This document shows positions 35,219-47,010 of a stretch of DNA of 64,000 bases, piece after piece (position 1 is the first letter of the stretch; each line of letters opens with the position of its first letter). This stretch comes from Euptelea pleiosperma. Taxonomy: Eukaryota > Streptophyta > Magnoliopsida > Ranunculales > Eupteleaceae. Below the pieces are notes generated by a model. The model did not search any database. It was not told the DNA's origin and saw only the letters and a list, made by a program, of their open reading frames with translations. The stretch lies in assembly GCA_035048495.1 (NCBI GenBank), contig CM068541.1:12283929-12347928 (forward strand), written 5' to 3'. A program made the position numbers and the translations under genes.

Positions 35219-36410
35219 CTAGTAATGAAAGCCCGTGCTAAACTAACAACAATTAATTTGTATATCTACATCTAATTGTAGTAGGAAATAATACAGAAAA
35301 TTGCTTAACTATTCCCTTCATCCTCTCTAAAAATGATAAAAAAAATTGCTAACACCAAAAGAAAATAAAAAATAAATTTTTTATAATTTTCATTTTTACA
35401 TTCAAGCATCGTACAACAGCACATCCACTATGTCCATAATAGTGACGACCCTTTCATCAGTTCTCCCCATCTTATTATTATTTTTATTCACAATCCTCTC
35501 TTCGTTATCTTCAACAACATCCTCTTAGCCTATAAAACATGATAAGAAAATAAAAAAAAGGCTAACAATAGAAGAAAATATAAAAAAAATTCATAATCTT
35601 TGTTTTTACCTTCAAAGATTTATATAATCCTAAAAAATTGAAACCTTATAAATAAACGAACAATCATTCTAAAGTCTAAACATAAATATGAATGTAAATA
35701 ATTGAATAACAATTCTTTTAGAGACCCAAATCAAGTTTCAGTAGAGACGGCTCATTGAAGGAAAAAAAAAAAATTTTAGAAGAGATGGTAAAGATATCGA
35801 ACCATATTGGCTTTTCTCCTGCTTTAGTGTCTTCGTCATTCGAAGAAGCTCAGTCGGTGAGAATCTGCCTAAACCCTAATATTTATATATGACTAAATTA
35901 ATGGCTAATTAAATGGACATTTACTTATTAACGAAATATGGAGAGACATTAGATGTCAATAATAGAAGTGATGTTAATGGGAAAAACGTTTCAATTGAAA
36001 CAAAAATAGAATGTTGTGAAAATTGAAGGAAGGAGATGAAAAGTCATTAGAAGGCCATAATGAAAGCGGTGGTAATTGGATAAACGTTTTGATTGAAACA
36101 TAAATAGAAGGTTATGAATGTTATATTTTAGAAAATAAAAGGGTGTTAAGAGAGTTGAGAAAGACGAATTTAAGAATGAAGAAATAAATAATTTAAGAAT
36201 AAAAGAGAGAATTAATGAATAAATAATTGAGATTTTAAAGAAAAATAAATTGAGTTGGTTAGAAAGTCTAAAAAGTCCTTAATGTTTGAGGTGTATTACT
36301 TAAAGTGTCAAGGGGTATTTTTGAAAAAGACAAAAAATAGGGTAGAGTCAAGTGGATGAGAGAGGAAAGAGAATTTTAGGTTGTTGACATGAAGTTGATT
36401 TTCTTGTTTT
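35219..36410 (-). mobile_element. Possible Helitron remnant with a CTAG end
   Basis: On the minus strand the sequence TTTAGCACGGGCTTTCATTA is followed by CTAG and then T at 35219, a Helitron-like 3' end. The region is AT-rich. Its far side has GGGGTATTTTTGAAAAAGAC, similar to the 5' region of the Helitron at 38241-40878. A 5' TC end was not located, so the right boundary is a guess. Confidence 0.35.
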
Positions 36411-36899
36411 CATTATTTTAGACTAGGGTAGTGTGATGCACATGCACCTTACATGTGGCAGCACCTAATATGTGGCACGGTCTTTGAGATCACTGACCGT
36501 ATAGATGTTTGGCCCTCCCTAGGTGGACTTACATACAAAAATTCATCTTGATTTGTAGTTCTTATTCGTTGGATCAGAGTCTTTTTCATGACTTGTTTTT
36601 AACTGTGGATTTTGAGCATCATTTGGGCAATGACAAGGACACTACCATGATAACGCGCATGGCCCTTAGATCATGTGATCATTACTCTTTTAATAATGGG
36701 ATATGTAGGTCAACTTTATTGCACCATGCACAGTTTTAGGGCGTGGATATTGCCACCCACAGTTTATACAAAACCACCCACTTAACCCAAAAAAAAAAAA
36801 AAAAATTAATGACAAATGTGTTCCACGTTTTATGAAACCACCCGCTTTTGAAAAAAAAATTGCCGGAGGAGGAAGAAGAAGAAGAAGAAGAGGAGATCG

Positions 36900-37008
<109 letters not shown>

Positions 37009-37539
37009 GTCCTCCCCATGGTGCAGAACTGCAGAACCACCGTGGGGACTGTGTAGTCCACGACCAACCCAATCGTGGAGACTGTGTAGCACACGGCCAG
37101 CCCAGTTGGAGGGAGGGAGAGAGAGAAAGAGTAGTGGGGCGGTCGCCGGGGGGGTAGGGCTTCTTCTCATGTTTTTCTAGGTTTTTTTTTGGTGGGTGGT
37201 ATCATACAAAATAAGAAGGGGGGTGTGTTTGTAAAAAAAAATGGTTGGATGGCATCATATTGTGGGCGGCTTCATAAAAACCGTAGGTGGCAATATCCGC
37301 ACCCCAGTTTTAATGAACATAGGCTCATGATCAGATTTTGGTGTACACAAGCATGCGAGATAAGTTATAACGGATAAAGTTGATTTTTTTTATCCAGATG
37401 TTCTCGATAGGACAATCGTTTTAAAACCCAAACTGATCAATGATTTGGTGAAGTGATTCACCTGTTCACCAATTCAACCTGCTAGTCAAATTAGGCAAGC
37501 CATCAAGTTTTTCTGCTTTTTATGCCAAATATAAAAGAA

Positions 37540-38001
37540 ATAAGAAAATGCAAGTCATTGTTCACTCGGGCTATATTTTGGGGCGTCTCGACGGGTAGAG
37601 TTGGTTTGGGTTTTATTATAAGAGATCACTCTCGCTCTTTTATATTGGCAGGAGCTCACCCTTCTCGAGCTTGCTTGGCAGAGGAAGCAGAAGCGAAGGT
37701 TATCCTAGTTGGGCTTCAAGTGGCGAAGGATGTGGATATCAACAATATTTTGGTAGAATCTGACGCGAAGGGCCTCATTGAAATCTTACAGAAGGGATCT
37801 TGGCATTGTGGCTGGGCAATCTCTAGTATTTGTGCTTAGATTTTGGATGCCTCTCTTCTTTCGCAATCTCTCTTTCGTATTTATTGATCATCTGTATAAT
37901 TGCTTAGCCATACTGTACTTTTTCTCATCCTCAACTGTGGAACCGAGCCCCTCCAGATTGGTTGGATGCCACTTTGTTTAGAGAGGTGCTTGGCTTATCC
38001 T
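37540..38001 (+). pseudogene. LINE-derived RNase H domain fragment
   Basis: Reads GRVGLGFIIRDHSRSFILAG, then EEAEAKVILVGLQVAKDV and ILVESDAKGLIEILQ, the pattern of the RNase H-like domain at the C-terminus of plant LINE polyproteins. The frame is broken after SSICA; a shifted frame gives APPDWLDATLFREVLGLSS and a stop. It could be a relic of an RNase H-only protein, but the breaks favour a dead LINE piece. Confidence 0.6.
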
Positions 38002-38592
38002 CTTAAACAATCCAACAAATATGAGCAAATCCGGCCAAGTCAATACAACATAGCTGACTTAGGAATATTTTAATCTCCCTTGTGTTGGATTTCTAAGTCA
38101 ACATGTCAAACTATTCTAGCAAACAAATATTTCACTAACACAGATATAAAAACATAACTTAAGGTACATTTTGCCAGTCTACGATCGAATATTAATGTAC
38201 TTCACATCTGTGATATGACAATGCAAGCATTTTATTAATACTAGTGTCAGTGGCTCATGCTAAAGCACAGGCGAATAAATGAAAAATGAAAAATTAAAAA
38301 TAGTAATAATAATGTACAATAAATATAAGTGTGAGAATTAATAATATTATTTTCAATTTATAAAATACTACTTCTAAATAGATGACAAATTAATGTCAAC
38401 CCCCATACATTGGATGATGATTTTAATGGTCTGATTATGAATTGTAACGCTAAGGGGAAAAGATAGGAAAAAAAAAATAATTGAAAAAATGGCGTTGAAA
38501 TTCCAATGTTGAATTTTGAAATATGAATTTCAAATTTTAAAAATGAAAAAAGCGGAAAATAATGGAAACAACAGCCGTTTTTTTTTTTTTTT

Positions 38593-38786
38593 CACACCCA
38601 ACATGGCAGCTCAGGTGGTTTGGTGTGTATCCCACCTCTTTCGGGAGGTCGTGGGATCAAACCCACTCCAACTTTGAGCGGTTGTGCTAGGAGTAGAACC
38701 CCTTTCATCAGCAATGACCGGGTCCAGGCTTAGCTTGGCTTCTTTCGTGGGGCCCTCCCACGATGATGACTACAAAAAAAAAAAAA
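38593..38786 (+). mobile_element. tRNA-derived SINE
   Basis: An A-box-like GGCAGCTCAGGTGG near 38605 and B-box-like GGGATCAAACCC (38652-38663) lie the usual distance apart. They are followed by a non-tRNA body and an A-tail at 38773-38786. Inserted within a decayed MITE inside the Helitron. The truncated relative is at 32668-32833. Confidence 0.75.
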
Positions 38787-39640
38787 CCGCTTTCTTTCAC
38801 AAAATTTTCCAGAAAATATCGGTAGTTATTTTCGTTATAACAGAAAATATGGGCTGTTATAACGAAAATAACGGCCATTATTTTTTGAGCATTTTTAAGG
38901 GTACATAACATAATGGGGGAGATCCGAATCCATTATAACCACTGATATTTTCATTATAAAATTTTAGGTATACACATTGACAGATCAATCAACTCACCAT
39001 TTGGATTTTGTTTTAATTGTATATAGTGGAAAATTCTAATCTCTAATGCATAATGCGTTTCATTTCATGGATTTCACACTGGGTGTTTGGGTGAATTTCA
39101 TTGCTATGGTACGGTTCTTTATACTCAAGTCTGAAATGCCTATTTATAAGATGTCTTTTATAACAAATAGGAAGTAGTTTTTTTACCAAAATGAAACGCA
39201 TCCATGGTAAAGTTGCTGTCTCCACTTCTCACCCTTGTATACTATTCTTATGCCATTTTACAATTTCTATTTGTTTCCTAAAATATTTGTTGCTCTTTTA
39301 AAAACACCTTTCAATTTAGGCCCATGGCACATTCTCATAGATCGCTGACCTAATTGATGTATGGCCCACCCTAAAGTGGAGCTATACAGAGCAAAAATTA
39401 TATGGATGTTTGGCCCATCCTAGGTGGTCTATGTACCAAAAATCAGCTTGATTAGTGATTTTTAAGTATTCAATTGTATTTGGGGTACACAATCCAAAGG
39501 TTTGAAATCACTAATCAAGCTGATTTTGTCTGTAAGTCCACCTAGGGATGACCCAAACATTGATACGATCAGTAGTCTCTAGAGAGTGTCATGTGGCTCA
39601 TATTGTTGTCCATCAACGGTGGTGACTTGACGTCCGCCAG

Positions 39641-39820
39641 CAAAGTTCTACTCCTGTTAGTGGTATCTAAGAGTCTGCCATGTGGCTCAAACTATGTCCA
39701 TTATCAACTTTGATGACAACCGGCTGTCAGCAAAGTTCTACTCCTGTTAGTGGTATCTAAGAGGCTGCCATGTGGCTCAAACTATGTCCATTATCAACTT
39801 TGATGACAACCGGCTGTCAG
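39641..39820. repeat. Two 90-bp tandem units
   Basis: The unit CAAAGTTCTACTCCTGTTAG... is repeated almost exactly (one base differs, GAGTCTGCC/GAGGCTGCC). It consists of the terminal part of the neighbouring MITE (39320-39650). Confidence 0.85.
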
Positions 39821-41011
39821 CAAAGTACTACTCACACTACATTTAACTTTGCTCAACCCAACCAAGACCCTCTCATCAAATCCAAAAGTTAGAAGGCCCA
39901 ACACGAATATTCAAAATTCTAGAACAAAACAACAATAAAGAGATCCATGAATTTTCACACCATTCATTTTGTTGGACTCAAGAAACTGAAAGTTTGCAAC
40001 TAAACAATATCATAATCGAAAAAAAAAAATATGGACTATAAACCACAAAAAATATTAGAATAAGAGAAAAAAGAGAAGTTCAAATAAGGGTTTAAGATTA
40101 CAAATTTTACAGTTATTTCATGTCCCTCCTCTCACTCTCCAGAAAAATGAATTATTTTACTTACATCTCTGTTAAGAAAAAAAAGCAAAAAACTTCCATC
40201 TTCATCTACAGAAGAATAAAAGGAAAAAAAAAAAACTCCAAACGAAAAAAAATCATTCAATTATAGAGATCGATCTCAAGCACAACAATAGTCCATTACT
40301 CATCGCCGCTAACAACAGCAACAACACCACTGAAAACACCATTCCTCTACCTTTTGAAAGGTTAATATTTTTTTTGTTAATGTACGCTTTGAGAGAGAAT
40401 GGAGGGGAGAGAAAGTTAATTAGATTGCTGATGTGGCATTTTGCACGAGGAGAGTGCCACATCAACACGATGTGGATCGGAGTAGAGAGAATTTTGCTAC
40501 TTACTTCTCTACTGAGGGATTTAAGGAGAGGGATAGACGTTTTTTGGAGGGAAAATTTTAGAATTAATGACGGATTTAAGGAATAAGAGAATCGTATGAA
40601 TGAAGGGTATTTTTGAAAAAAATGATAGAAAAAAGGAGAGAGCGCCACCTCAGCATTGCCGAGATTTAGTATAGATAATAGATAGATAGATAGGTAGATA
40701 GGGGGGGGGGGGATGAGAGTAAAAAGTAGAGAAGTGATTTCGATCATGTTCAGGGTTAATTTTGAAAAATATTGAAAAAATCAGAAAGCAAGGCACATAG
40801 ATGTGTCTTTTAGGGTATATAATGAGGATAAAATAGGAAAAAAAGTTTTTTCAAGATACCGACATTTAGTAGTATAGATTCTAAAGAAAATTTGTGGTTA
40901 ATGTGAATGTGCTGCCCATCTAAGAAATGGCTCTCCCATCGGTAGCTGATTTACAAATATGCAGCACAACTTATGAGTGAAGCAAGAAACTCGTTTATCG
41001 TAGTTTCAACC

Positions 41012-41361
41012 AAGGTTTAAAAAACGGCCATTATAACGAATGTAACGGCCGTTATAATGGATTCGGACCTACCCCGTTACGTTATGGACCATTAAAACGC
41101 CCAGAAAATAACGGCCGTTATAACGAAAATAACGGCCGTTATAACGAAAATAACGGTTTCCGTTATTTTTCCGCTATAAAGAAAATAACGACCGTTATTT
41201 TCTAGAAAATTTTGTGAAAAAAAATGGCCATTATTTTTGTTTTTTTTTCATCATTTTCCATTTTTGCCCCTGAATGTTTTTTTCGTTATAATGGAAAAAA
41301 TGGTTCCACTGGTTCCACCCCCAATCTGTTATACCATTATAACGGTCCCCTTTAAACCTTG
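41012..41361. mobile_element. MULE-type MITE, AWGGTTTA family, with empty site
   Basis: Element AAGGTTTAAAAAACGG...TAAACCTTG between perfect 9-bp copies of GTTTCAACC (41003-41011 and 41362-41370). The duplicated locus at 46820-46828 has a single GTTTTCACC and continues with the same flank, so it is the empty site. The interior has repeated CGGCCGTTATAACGAAAATA. Confidence 0.87.
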
Positions 41362-41929
41362 GTTTCAACCTTTTTCACTTGTGGCAGTGAAAATCTGCAG
41401 TTGATGGAAGTATGCCTCGCTGGTTCCTAGTCATAAGATTCGAGCCCAATGCAGAGGAATGTGAGCACAAATACATGTACATAGTCAGCCCTTGTTCTCC
41501 TGGAAAGTTCGTTTCAATGTAGACAATAATAGGTTGGATAGTGTCGTGGCTTTAATCTACGTAAGAGCATCTCCAACTTGTGTCTATATTCTCAAATTTA
41601 AAGTTGCTTTTCTAAAATCCAACTCCAGCTGATCCCTATATCTTACATCAGATTTGGTATTTCCCTATTCTTGACATCAAATTTGGTGATTTTTACTTTC
41701 CACTATCTGAATTTTTATTTTTGTCATTTTCCTTACAAATTTGAAACTTATCTTTTTTAAAGTAATGTTTAAGGCCTTTTCCTTCCACGTTTTGAAGAAG
41801 ATACTTATATGAAGAGGGGGTTGATTTGAGTTCAACATTTTTTACCAACATCAAATTTGATGAAGATGCTTTTTTGATTAGAGTTTTTTGAAGAAACTGG
41901 TCGGAGACAGCTCTAACAGTATAAACCTT

Positions 41930-42231
41930 TACTACCTTAACAAGGTTTTCTGAATCAGTTGGAGTGGTACATGGCCAATTGACCTGCCAGAAGTAAGAGT
42001 TTCCAATCAGATTCTATATATGATGACGTGGGCTCATCAAAGCGATAGGACTCCCAACAATACAAAACAATCAACAAGCATAAGATTCGAATTGTATTTA
42101 GAACATCAGAAGAGTTACAACAAATGCATCGCCACGTTATTTCCAATGGATTAAGAGCTTCTATTTGATGCTTCCAAGCATTAAACAAATCATATTGAAT
42201 GAGAATTCATCATCATCATAAGCCTTTTCCC

Positions 42232-42268
<37 letters not shown>

Positions 42269-43137
42269 AAACCCCAAGTTTTGTGCAGCATGACTATTAT
42301 TAAAGAAGAAAGTAAAACTTTTCCCAATGGAGTGGAGTCGGTTGCACGAATCTTGTTCCTCCATTTAATCCTGTCGAGAGTCCTCCATTTAATCTTGTCG
42401 AGAGAGAGATCGAGAGAGAGAGAGCCCAAGTTTTGTGCAGCATGACTTGTATTAAAGAAGAAAGTAAAACCCCAATCATGCAGATCAAATGATCTCACAT
42501 CCTAGAAACCATTTTCACACAGATCATAAAGGAAACTCACTCATTAGAGATGGTTAAACGTTCCTAAAACTCTGAGGTGTAAAGCTAAAACTCCCAAACC
42601 TCATTGTACTTGGATCTCAACATCCTCTCAAGATATATATCTTGAGATGCCTTACACAAACTAAATATCTAAGATGATCAAGGTACAAATATTTTGCTCC
42701 TTTAAACTCTTGTGGTCCACATGATATGCCACGGTTAATCCTTTTGGTTCACCCTTTCATCCAAAAGTTTCGTTGCCAAGTACACAGAGATCTAGGTGAG
42801 TCGACTCAATCAAATTGAACATTGATCCAGCCAAGTCATAAGATTCACTGATGTACATATAAAATTGACTGAAAAATAGGAATTTTTTTTTGGTATGTAA
42901 AGCTCACTGAAACTGAATTGTGAAAGATAAAGAGCAACGACAGAAATAATTTCAGGAAAAATGGCAGAGAAAAACTCACTTTTTTGCTCAGGTTAATGGT
43001 CTGTTGAAGAAGATCACTGCTGCTGATGTTTTTTCCAGCATCCAGATGTTTGACCAATCCCACACCTTCACGGATGCATCATTCCATTCCCACCTGAAAT
43101 TATGAACTTCCCTCTCTCCCCAAACAATGAAAACAAC
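41930..43137 (-). pseudogene. WDR53-like WD40 gene, decayed copy 2 (last two exons)
   Basis: Exon 42980-43137 matches the GERGKFIISGGN..KVWDWS exon of the intact copy but has a 5-nt insertion within GGGAATGATGC and a 1-nt loss at TCAAAACATC, breaking the frame. The last exon (about 41930-41983) keeps VN-W...TTPTDSENLV but has lost 15 nt (VCDTS) and its stop. The duplication with 46.56-48.37 kb continues on both sides. It ends about 150 bp before isomerase copy C. Confidence 0.78.
42238..42422 (-). repeat. (GA)n tracts with a LINE 3' scrap
   Basis: Two (GA)n tracts (42238-42266 and 42400-42422) flank a minus-strand fragment encoding DRIKWRNKIRATDSTPLGK, the C-terminal motif also seen in the LINE at 61600-62460. 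It is absent from the sister block at 47.3-47.5 kb, so it arrived after that duplication. Confidence 0.6.
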
Positions 43138-43285
43138 CTGAATAAATTAGCAAGTTACACACACACAAGATACAATACAGCCATACAAAGAGGTCTTCAA
43201 ATTATTTTCAACAGAGTTTCTAAGAAGAAGAAGACTGGAAAACATGAAAAGATATGTAGAACTTGAGACATTTTTTTTATTTATT

Positions 43286-43999
43286 TCAAAGCCGAGCGGT
43301 CACAACTGTCTTCCCAACCAAGCCAAGAATTTTTGAAACTTCTGAAAACGCAGCCTTCCGTATCTCGGCATACACCGCTCCGTCCCACTTCCTAGCGGAC
43401 AAATTCTCCCCCAGTCGCAAGGCAGCCTTCAACGTCTCCCCCGGGCTATCGTGCGCTGAGTCAATAATTCCCATTTCCACTGCCTCCTCGGCCTTCAACT
43501 TCGCGCCTCGAAGCACCACGTCGCGCCGAGCCATGGGGGATGTGATCTTCGATCTCATCAAGGCCATGAAATAATCGGGAATGGTAAGGCCGATATCGAT
43601 CTCGCTCATATAGAGAACTCCTCTGTCCTTCCTCATGAGAACGTAGTCGTGGCTCAGCGCGAGCATGCAGCCGGCGGCGGCGGCGTGGCCGGACACGGCG
43701 GCTACGGTTGGAAGTGGGAGCGAGATCAGATCGGCGACGATCTGTTTGAAGATTTCGCCCATGTGACTGAGCCGATCGAGAAAGCCCGATCCGGCAGCTT
43801 GGGCCCAGGCGAGGTCGAAGCCATTGGAGAAGAACTTGCCCACAGCAGTCGTGACCAGAACCGATCCGGGTTTGGCATCGGTTCGGACTTGGTGTAGAGC
43901 GGCTCGGATCGCTTCGAGAAGGGTTGGGTGTAACCTGTGCTCGTTGTCGCCGGTGAGGGTTAGGAGGTAAATGTTACCGCGTTTCTCTAACGTGCACAT
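43286..43999 (-). CDS. ECI: Enoyl-CoA delta-isomerase, peroxisomal, copy C
   Basis: An intact intronless 237-aa crotonase-family protein, the same enzyme as copy A, with the same start MCTLEKRGN and end ARL. FFSNGFDL (56-63), GHAAAAG (104-110, preceded by S) and YMSEIDIGL (130-138) are kept. It differs from copy A at scattered positions and has unrelated 5' flank, so it is the older branch of the triplication. The frame closes at 43286. No GAGWAAACC MITE lies upstream, unlike copies A and B, so its expression may differ. Downstream is WD40 pseudogene copy 2. Confidence 0.88.
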   Translation of the reverse strand: MCTLEKRGNIYLLTLTGDNEHRLHPTLLEAIRAALHQVRTDAKPGSVLVTTAVGKFFSNGFDLAWAQAAGSGFLDRLSHMGEIFKQIVADLISLPLPTVAAVSGHAAAAGCMLALSHDYVLMRKDRGVLYMSEIDIGLTIPDYFMALMRSKITSPMARRDVVLRGAKLKAEEAVEMGIIDSAHDSPGETLKAALRLGENLSARKWDGAVYAEIRKAAFSEVSKILGLVGKTVVTARL

Positions 44000-45796
44000 G
44001 GTTGTGAGTCTTGTGACTCGTGAGTGCGCTGTGTTGTCGTTGGCAACTCAAGCTAAAGTTTAAACAAAGAAAGAAATGACATAGAAAGTATTTAATTTCT
44101 TTTTAAGGAATTATTTACTACGAGAAACTTAGGCCATGTTTGATTACCAAGTGGGAAAATTGCATTTTCCTTGAGAAAACACAACTGTACATTGTTAGAT
44201 GCCCAGTATAAATCTGTATAATTTCCCCTAACAAGCCATTCAACTCTGGATAAATTTTCCTACTGACCCCGGAATTCATTTCCTATCCAGATAAGTGAGA
44301 ATTCATTTCCACCAGAAAATACACCTGATTGAAATATGTGTTCTCAGTTGCAATCAATCAGCCATTTAAGGCATATCCCATATGGATTTTCTTGGAAAAA
44401 ATTTCGTGCAATCAAACATGGCCTTATGTTTCTTTAGCATTTTTAAGTTCAAGGGTACTTTAGAATTTCTGCACATTTGCTCTCTTCCATCCATTGACGT
44501 CAATTGCAGCTCATTCAATATTAAAAAAATAAAAAATTATTATTCCTAATATGACCTTTAAATTTCTTAAACAGACGAAGATTGTTTCTTTTCTTTTTTG
44601 AAATTTTATAATTTATAAGAGTACTTCAGTCATTAAACATTTTCACATTTCAACCCTATTAATGAACATCCACATGGCACCTAACTCTATCAATGGGAAA
44701 AAAAATAGATGATGGATCCATAGTGTGAGCCACGTAGCACATTATTAAAGGCTATTTAATGTATGGATGTTTGATCCATCCTTAAATAAACTTACATAAC
44801 AAAAATAGGCATGATTAGTGATTTCTATACTTTGAATCTGAGTAACCTGAATAATGCTATAAATTAACGATTGAAAATAAGCCGTGAAAAAGACTAATCC
44901 AACGTATATAAATTACTAATCAAGATGAATTTTTGTATGTAGGTCCAACTAGGGATGAGAAAAACATCTATACGGTCAATGGTCACTAACAGTGTGCCTC
45001 GTGGCGGCTCATAATATGGTCCATTATTAACATGAATATTTTGAAAAATAAATAAAAATAAAACATAGCTAATTAAGTTACCCGTACATACCTCATTTTT
45101 TCACAGCATTATTGAGCTCCTCGTTCTCTTACCAAATCATGTAGGCCCCACCTCCCACATGGCCCTTGATTTAAATGACGCCCTTTGGATCAAGTATTGC
45201 GCTAAGTGACTTAATGGGTTCATGTTTATGTTACAGCGTGGTAGGTTGCATTGACGGCAAGGATAATGTAGTTGCAAGTAAGCATTAGACTTCTCTGAGT
45301 GAATCACAAGTCAAATTGACTGTACATCTTATTACACAGCAGAAAAAAAAGAGAAGAAATTTCCAATTGAGTGAACCTAAAATAGATGCAAAGTACGTGA
45401 TATTCATGCGTCTTATACAGTGTTTTACACTTTTACATCAAAATCAACAGGATCCAAGCAGAATCCCATCAAAACAAGACAAAATCTATTAGATAAAAAG
45501 AACAAAAGGGGTTGTAGCTGCTGTACGGGCTATGTAGCAAATTATATTGACCCCATTTCAAAAAAAGAGAGATGGAATGATAGAGCGAAGAGAGGAGGAG
45601 AAGACGTACTTGGTTCTTCACGTCTTCTTGTTTCCAAAGAATCAAAACTAATAAAAAAGTTTAAAAAACCCTATTTTACTTTGTAATTTAGGTTTAAAAA
45701 GGTTATAATTCTAATTTTAGCAACAAAAGGGGGGTGGTTTGCATATTCATCAGAGAGAGAGCATTTTGGTTCCACGTGGGTGCCCGTAGAGCGACC
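44000..45796. other. Repeat-filled spacer, no gene seen
   Basis: Contains the repeat shared with 13430-13930 (44460-44700), an ACCGTATGG-type MITE with worn ends (about 44715-45015) and, at 45776-45796, the inverted terminal motif GGGTGCCCGTAGAGCGACCC also found at 6638-6657. Confidence 0.5.
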
Positions 45797-46056
45797 CTTT
45801 TTGTTACTCACCACTGCCCTCAGTCCACTGACCGCATGGATGTTTAGCCCACCCCTTGGTGCACATTCATGCCAAAAGTCAGCTTGTTTGATGATTTCTC
45901 ACCGTTGGATTTAGTACCAAAAAATGGTTGAATCCAATGGCTAGAATCACAACTTAAAAAGTGCTAAAATCTAATGGCTAGAGTATATCCACTAAGGGGT
46001 GGGCTAAACCTCCACGTGCTCAGTGGGCCCAGAGGGCAGCCGTGAGTAACAAAAAT
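45797..46056. mobile_element. MITE with TIR TTTTTGTTACTCACSRCTGC
   Basis: Inverted arms of about 60 bp: TTTTTGTTACTCACCACTGC ... CCGCATGGATGTTTAGCCC on the left, with the inverse on the right ending GAGTAACAAAAA. Left halves of the same element are at 30575-30630 and 35133-35210. Confidence 0.7.
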
Positions 46057-47010
46057 GGCTGTACCTGGTGTCAGATCTACCAGTTCATGTTCATGTTCAC
46101 CCAGACTATTTTTGGGGATGGTTCAACGGTTTGCCAGTTTGACTGACTGGTCAGGTAAATTTCAGTAATGGTCACTCACCGTTAAGCTGTTATAACAGTC
46201 CCTTTGAATTATGGTCTTAAAACTCCTACATGTTTGCCACCTGCACTCCACATCTTATCAGGAAAAAACAGGTACATTGTAGTGCTGGGAGTGGGCCTCA
46301 GCTTTCTTACAAAATTTAACCAGTTCGAAACCATGAATGAAATGAAAATCAAGTCAAACCTCAGGTAGGAGTCCCCATCTAAATCAACGCATCATCCGCA
46401 ATTAAATTGCGTAGACAAAAATGATCCTCAACAACCCTACAACCATGAGCAAATCCAATTCAAACACTACATAGCAGACTTTGTAATTTTAATCTCTCTT
46501 GAGCTGTGTTGGATTTGTAAGTCAACATGTCAAACTATTCTAGCAAACATTCATTAATATTCTGAAGACAATCTGTGGTTAATGTGAACTAATCGCTAAT
46601 GTGGCTGAACTCAAAAGACATCAGGACAACGAGTTACAATGGGTAAGAATGTGCTATCTGGTGTCCCTCAACATAGAGAGGAAGAACATAAGATGGATCA
46701 CAAAAGCGCATTTTCAGAGAAGAATGTGCTGCACATCTAGGAAAAGGCTCTCCCGTCAGTAGCTGAATTACATACACGCGGCACAACTTATGAGTGAAGC
46801 GTGAAACTGGACTCTTGTAGTTTTCACCTCTTCGCTTGCCAGTGTAAAATCTGTAGTTGATTGAATTAAGCTGGTCCCAGTCATAAAGTTTCGAGCCCAA
46901 TGCATAGTCGGTCCTTGTTCTCCAAGAATGTCAGTTTGCAGTACATGTTGCTCCTTGCATATATTCAGGCCCCCAGGGCCATAACAGGTTTAATAGTGTG
47001 TGGCTTTAAT

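Larger units (their letters stand above)
38241..40878 (-). mobile_element. Non-autonomous Helitron, ends proven by an empty site
   Basis: On the minus strand it starts TCTATACTACTAAATG at 40878 and ends with a stem-loop (GCCTGTGC/GCATGAGC) followed by CACTGACA and CTAG at 38241. It sits exactly between A and T: left flank ATTAATA (38234-38240), right flank TTCTAAAG. The duplicated copy at 46553-46567 reads ATTAATATTCTGAAG uninterrupted, which is the empty site. TC/CTAG ends, a subterminal hairpin and A-T insertion without duplication are the Helitron hallmarks. No Rep/helicase is encoded. A SINE, a decayed AWGGTTTA MITE, an ACCGTATGG-type MITE and a 90-bp tandem repeat lie inside. A second TCTATACTAAAT start at 40675 suggests a nested or duplicated 5' end. 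Confidence 0.88.

Noticed and set aside
39641..39820. Possible CRISPR-like repeat
   Set aside because: Only two 90-bp tandem units of a MITE end in a plant genome; there are no spacers.
40253..40747. 164-codon minus-strand frame
   Set aside because: It lies within the Helitron, is low complexity in part, and matches no protein family I recognise.
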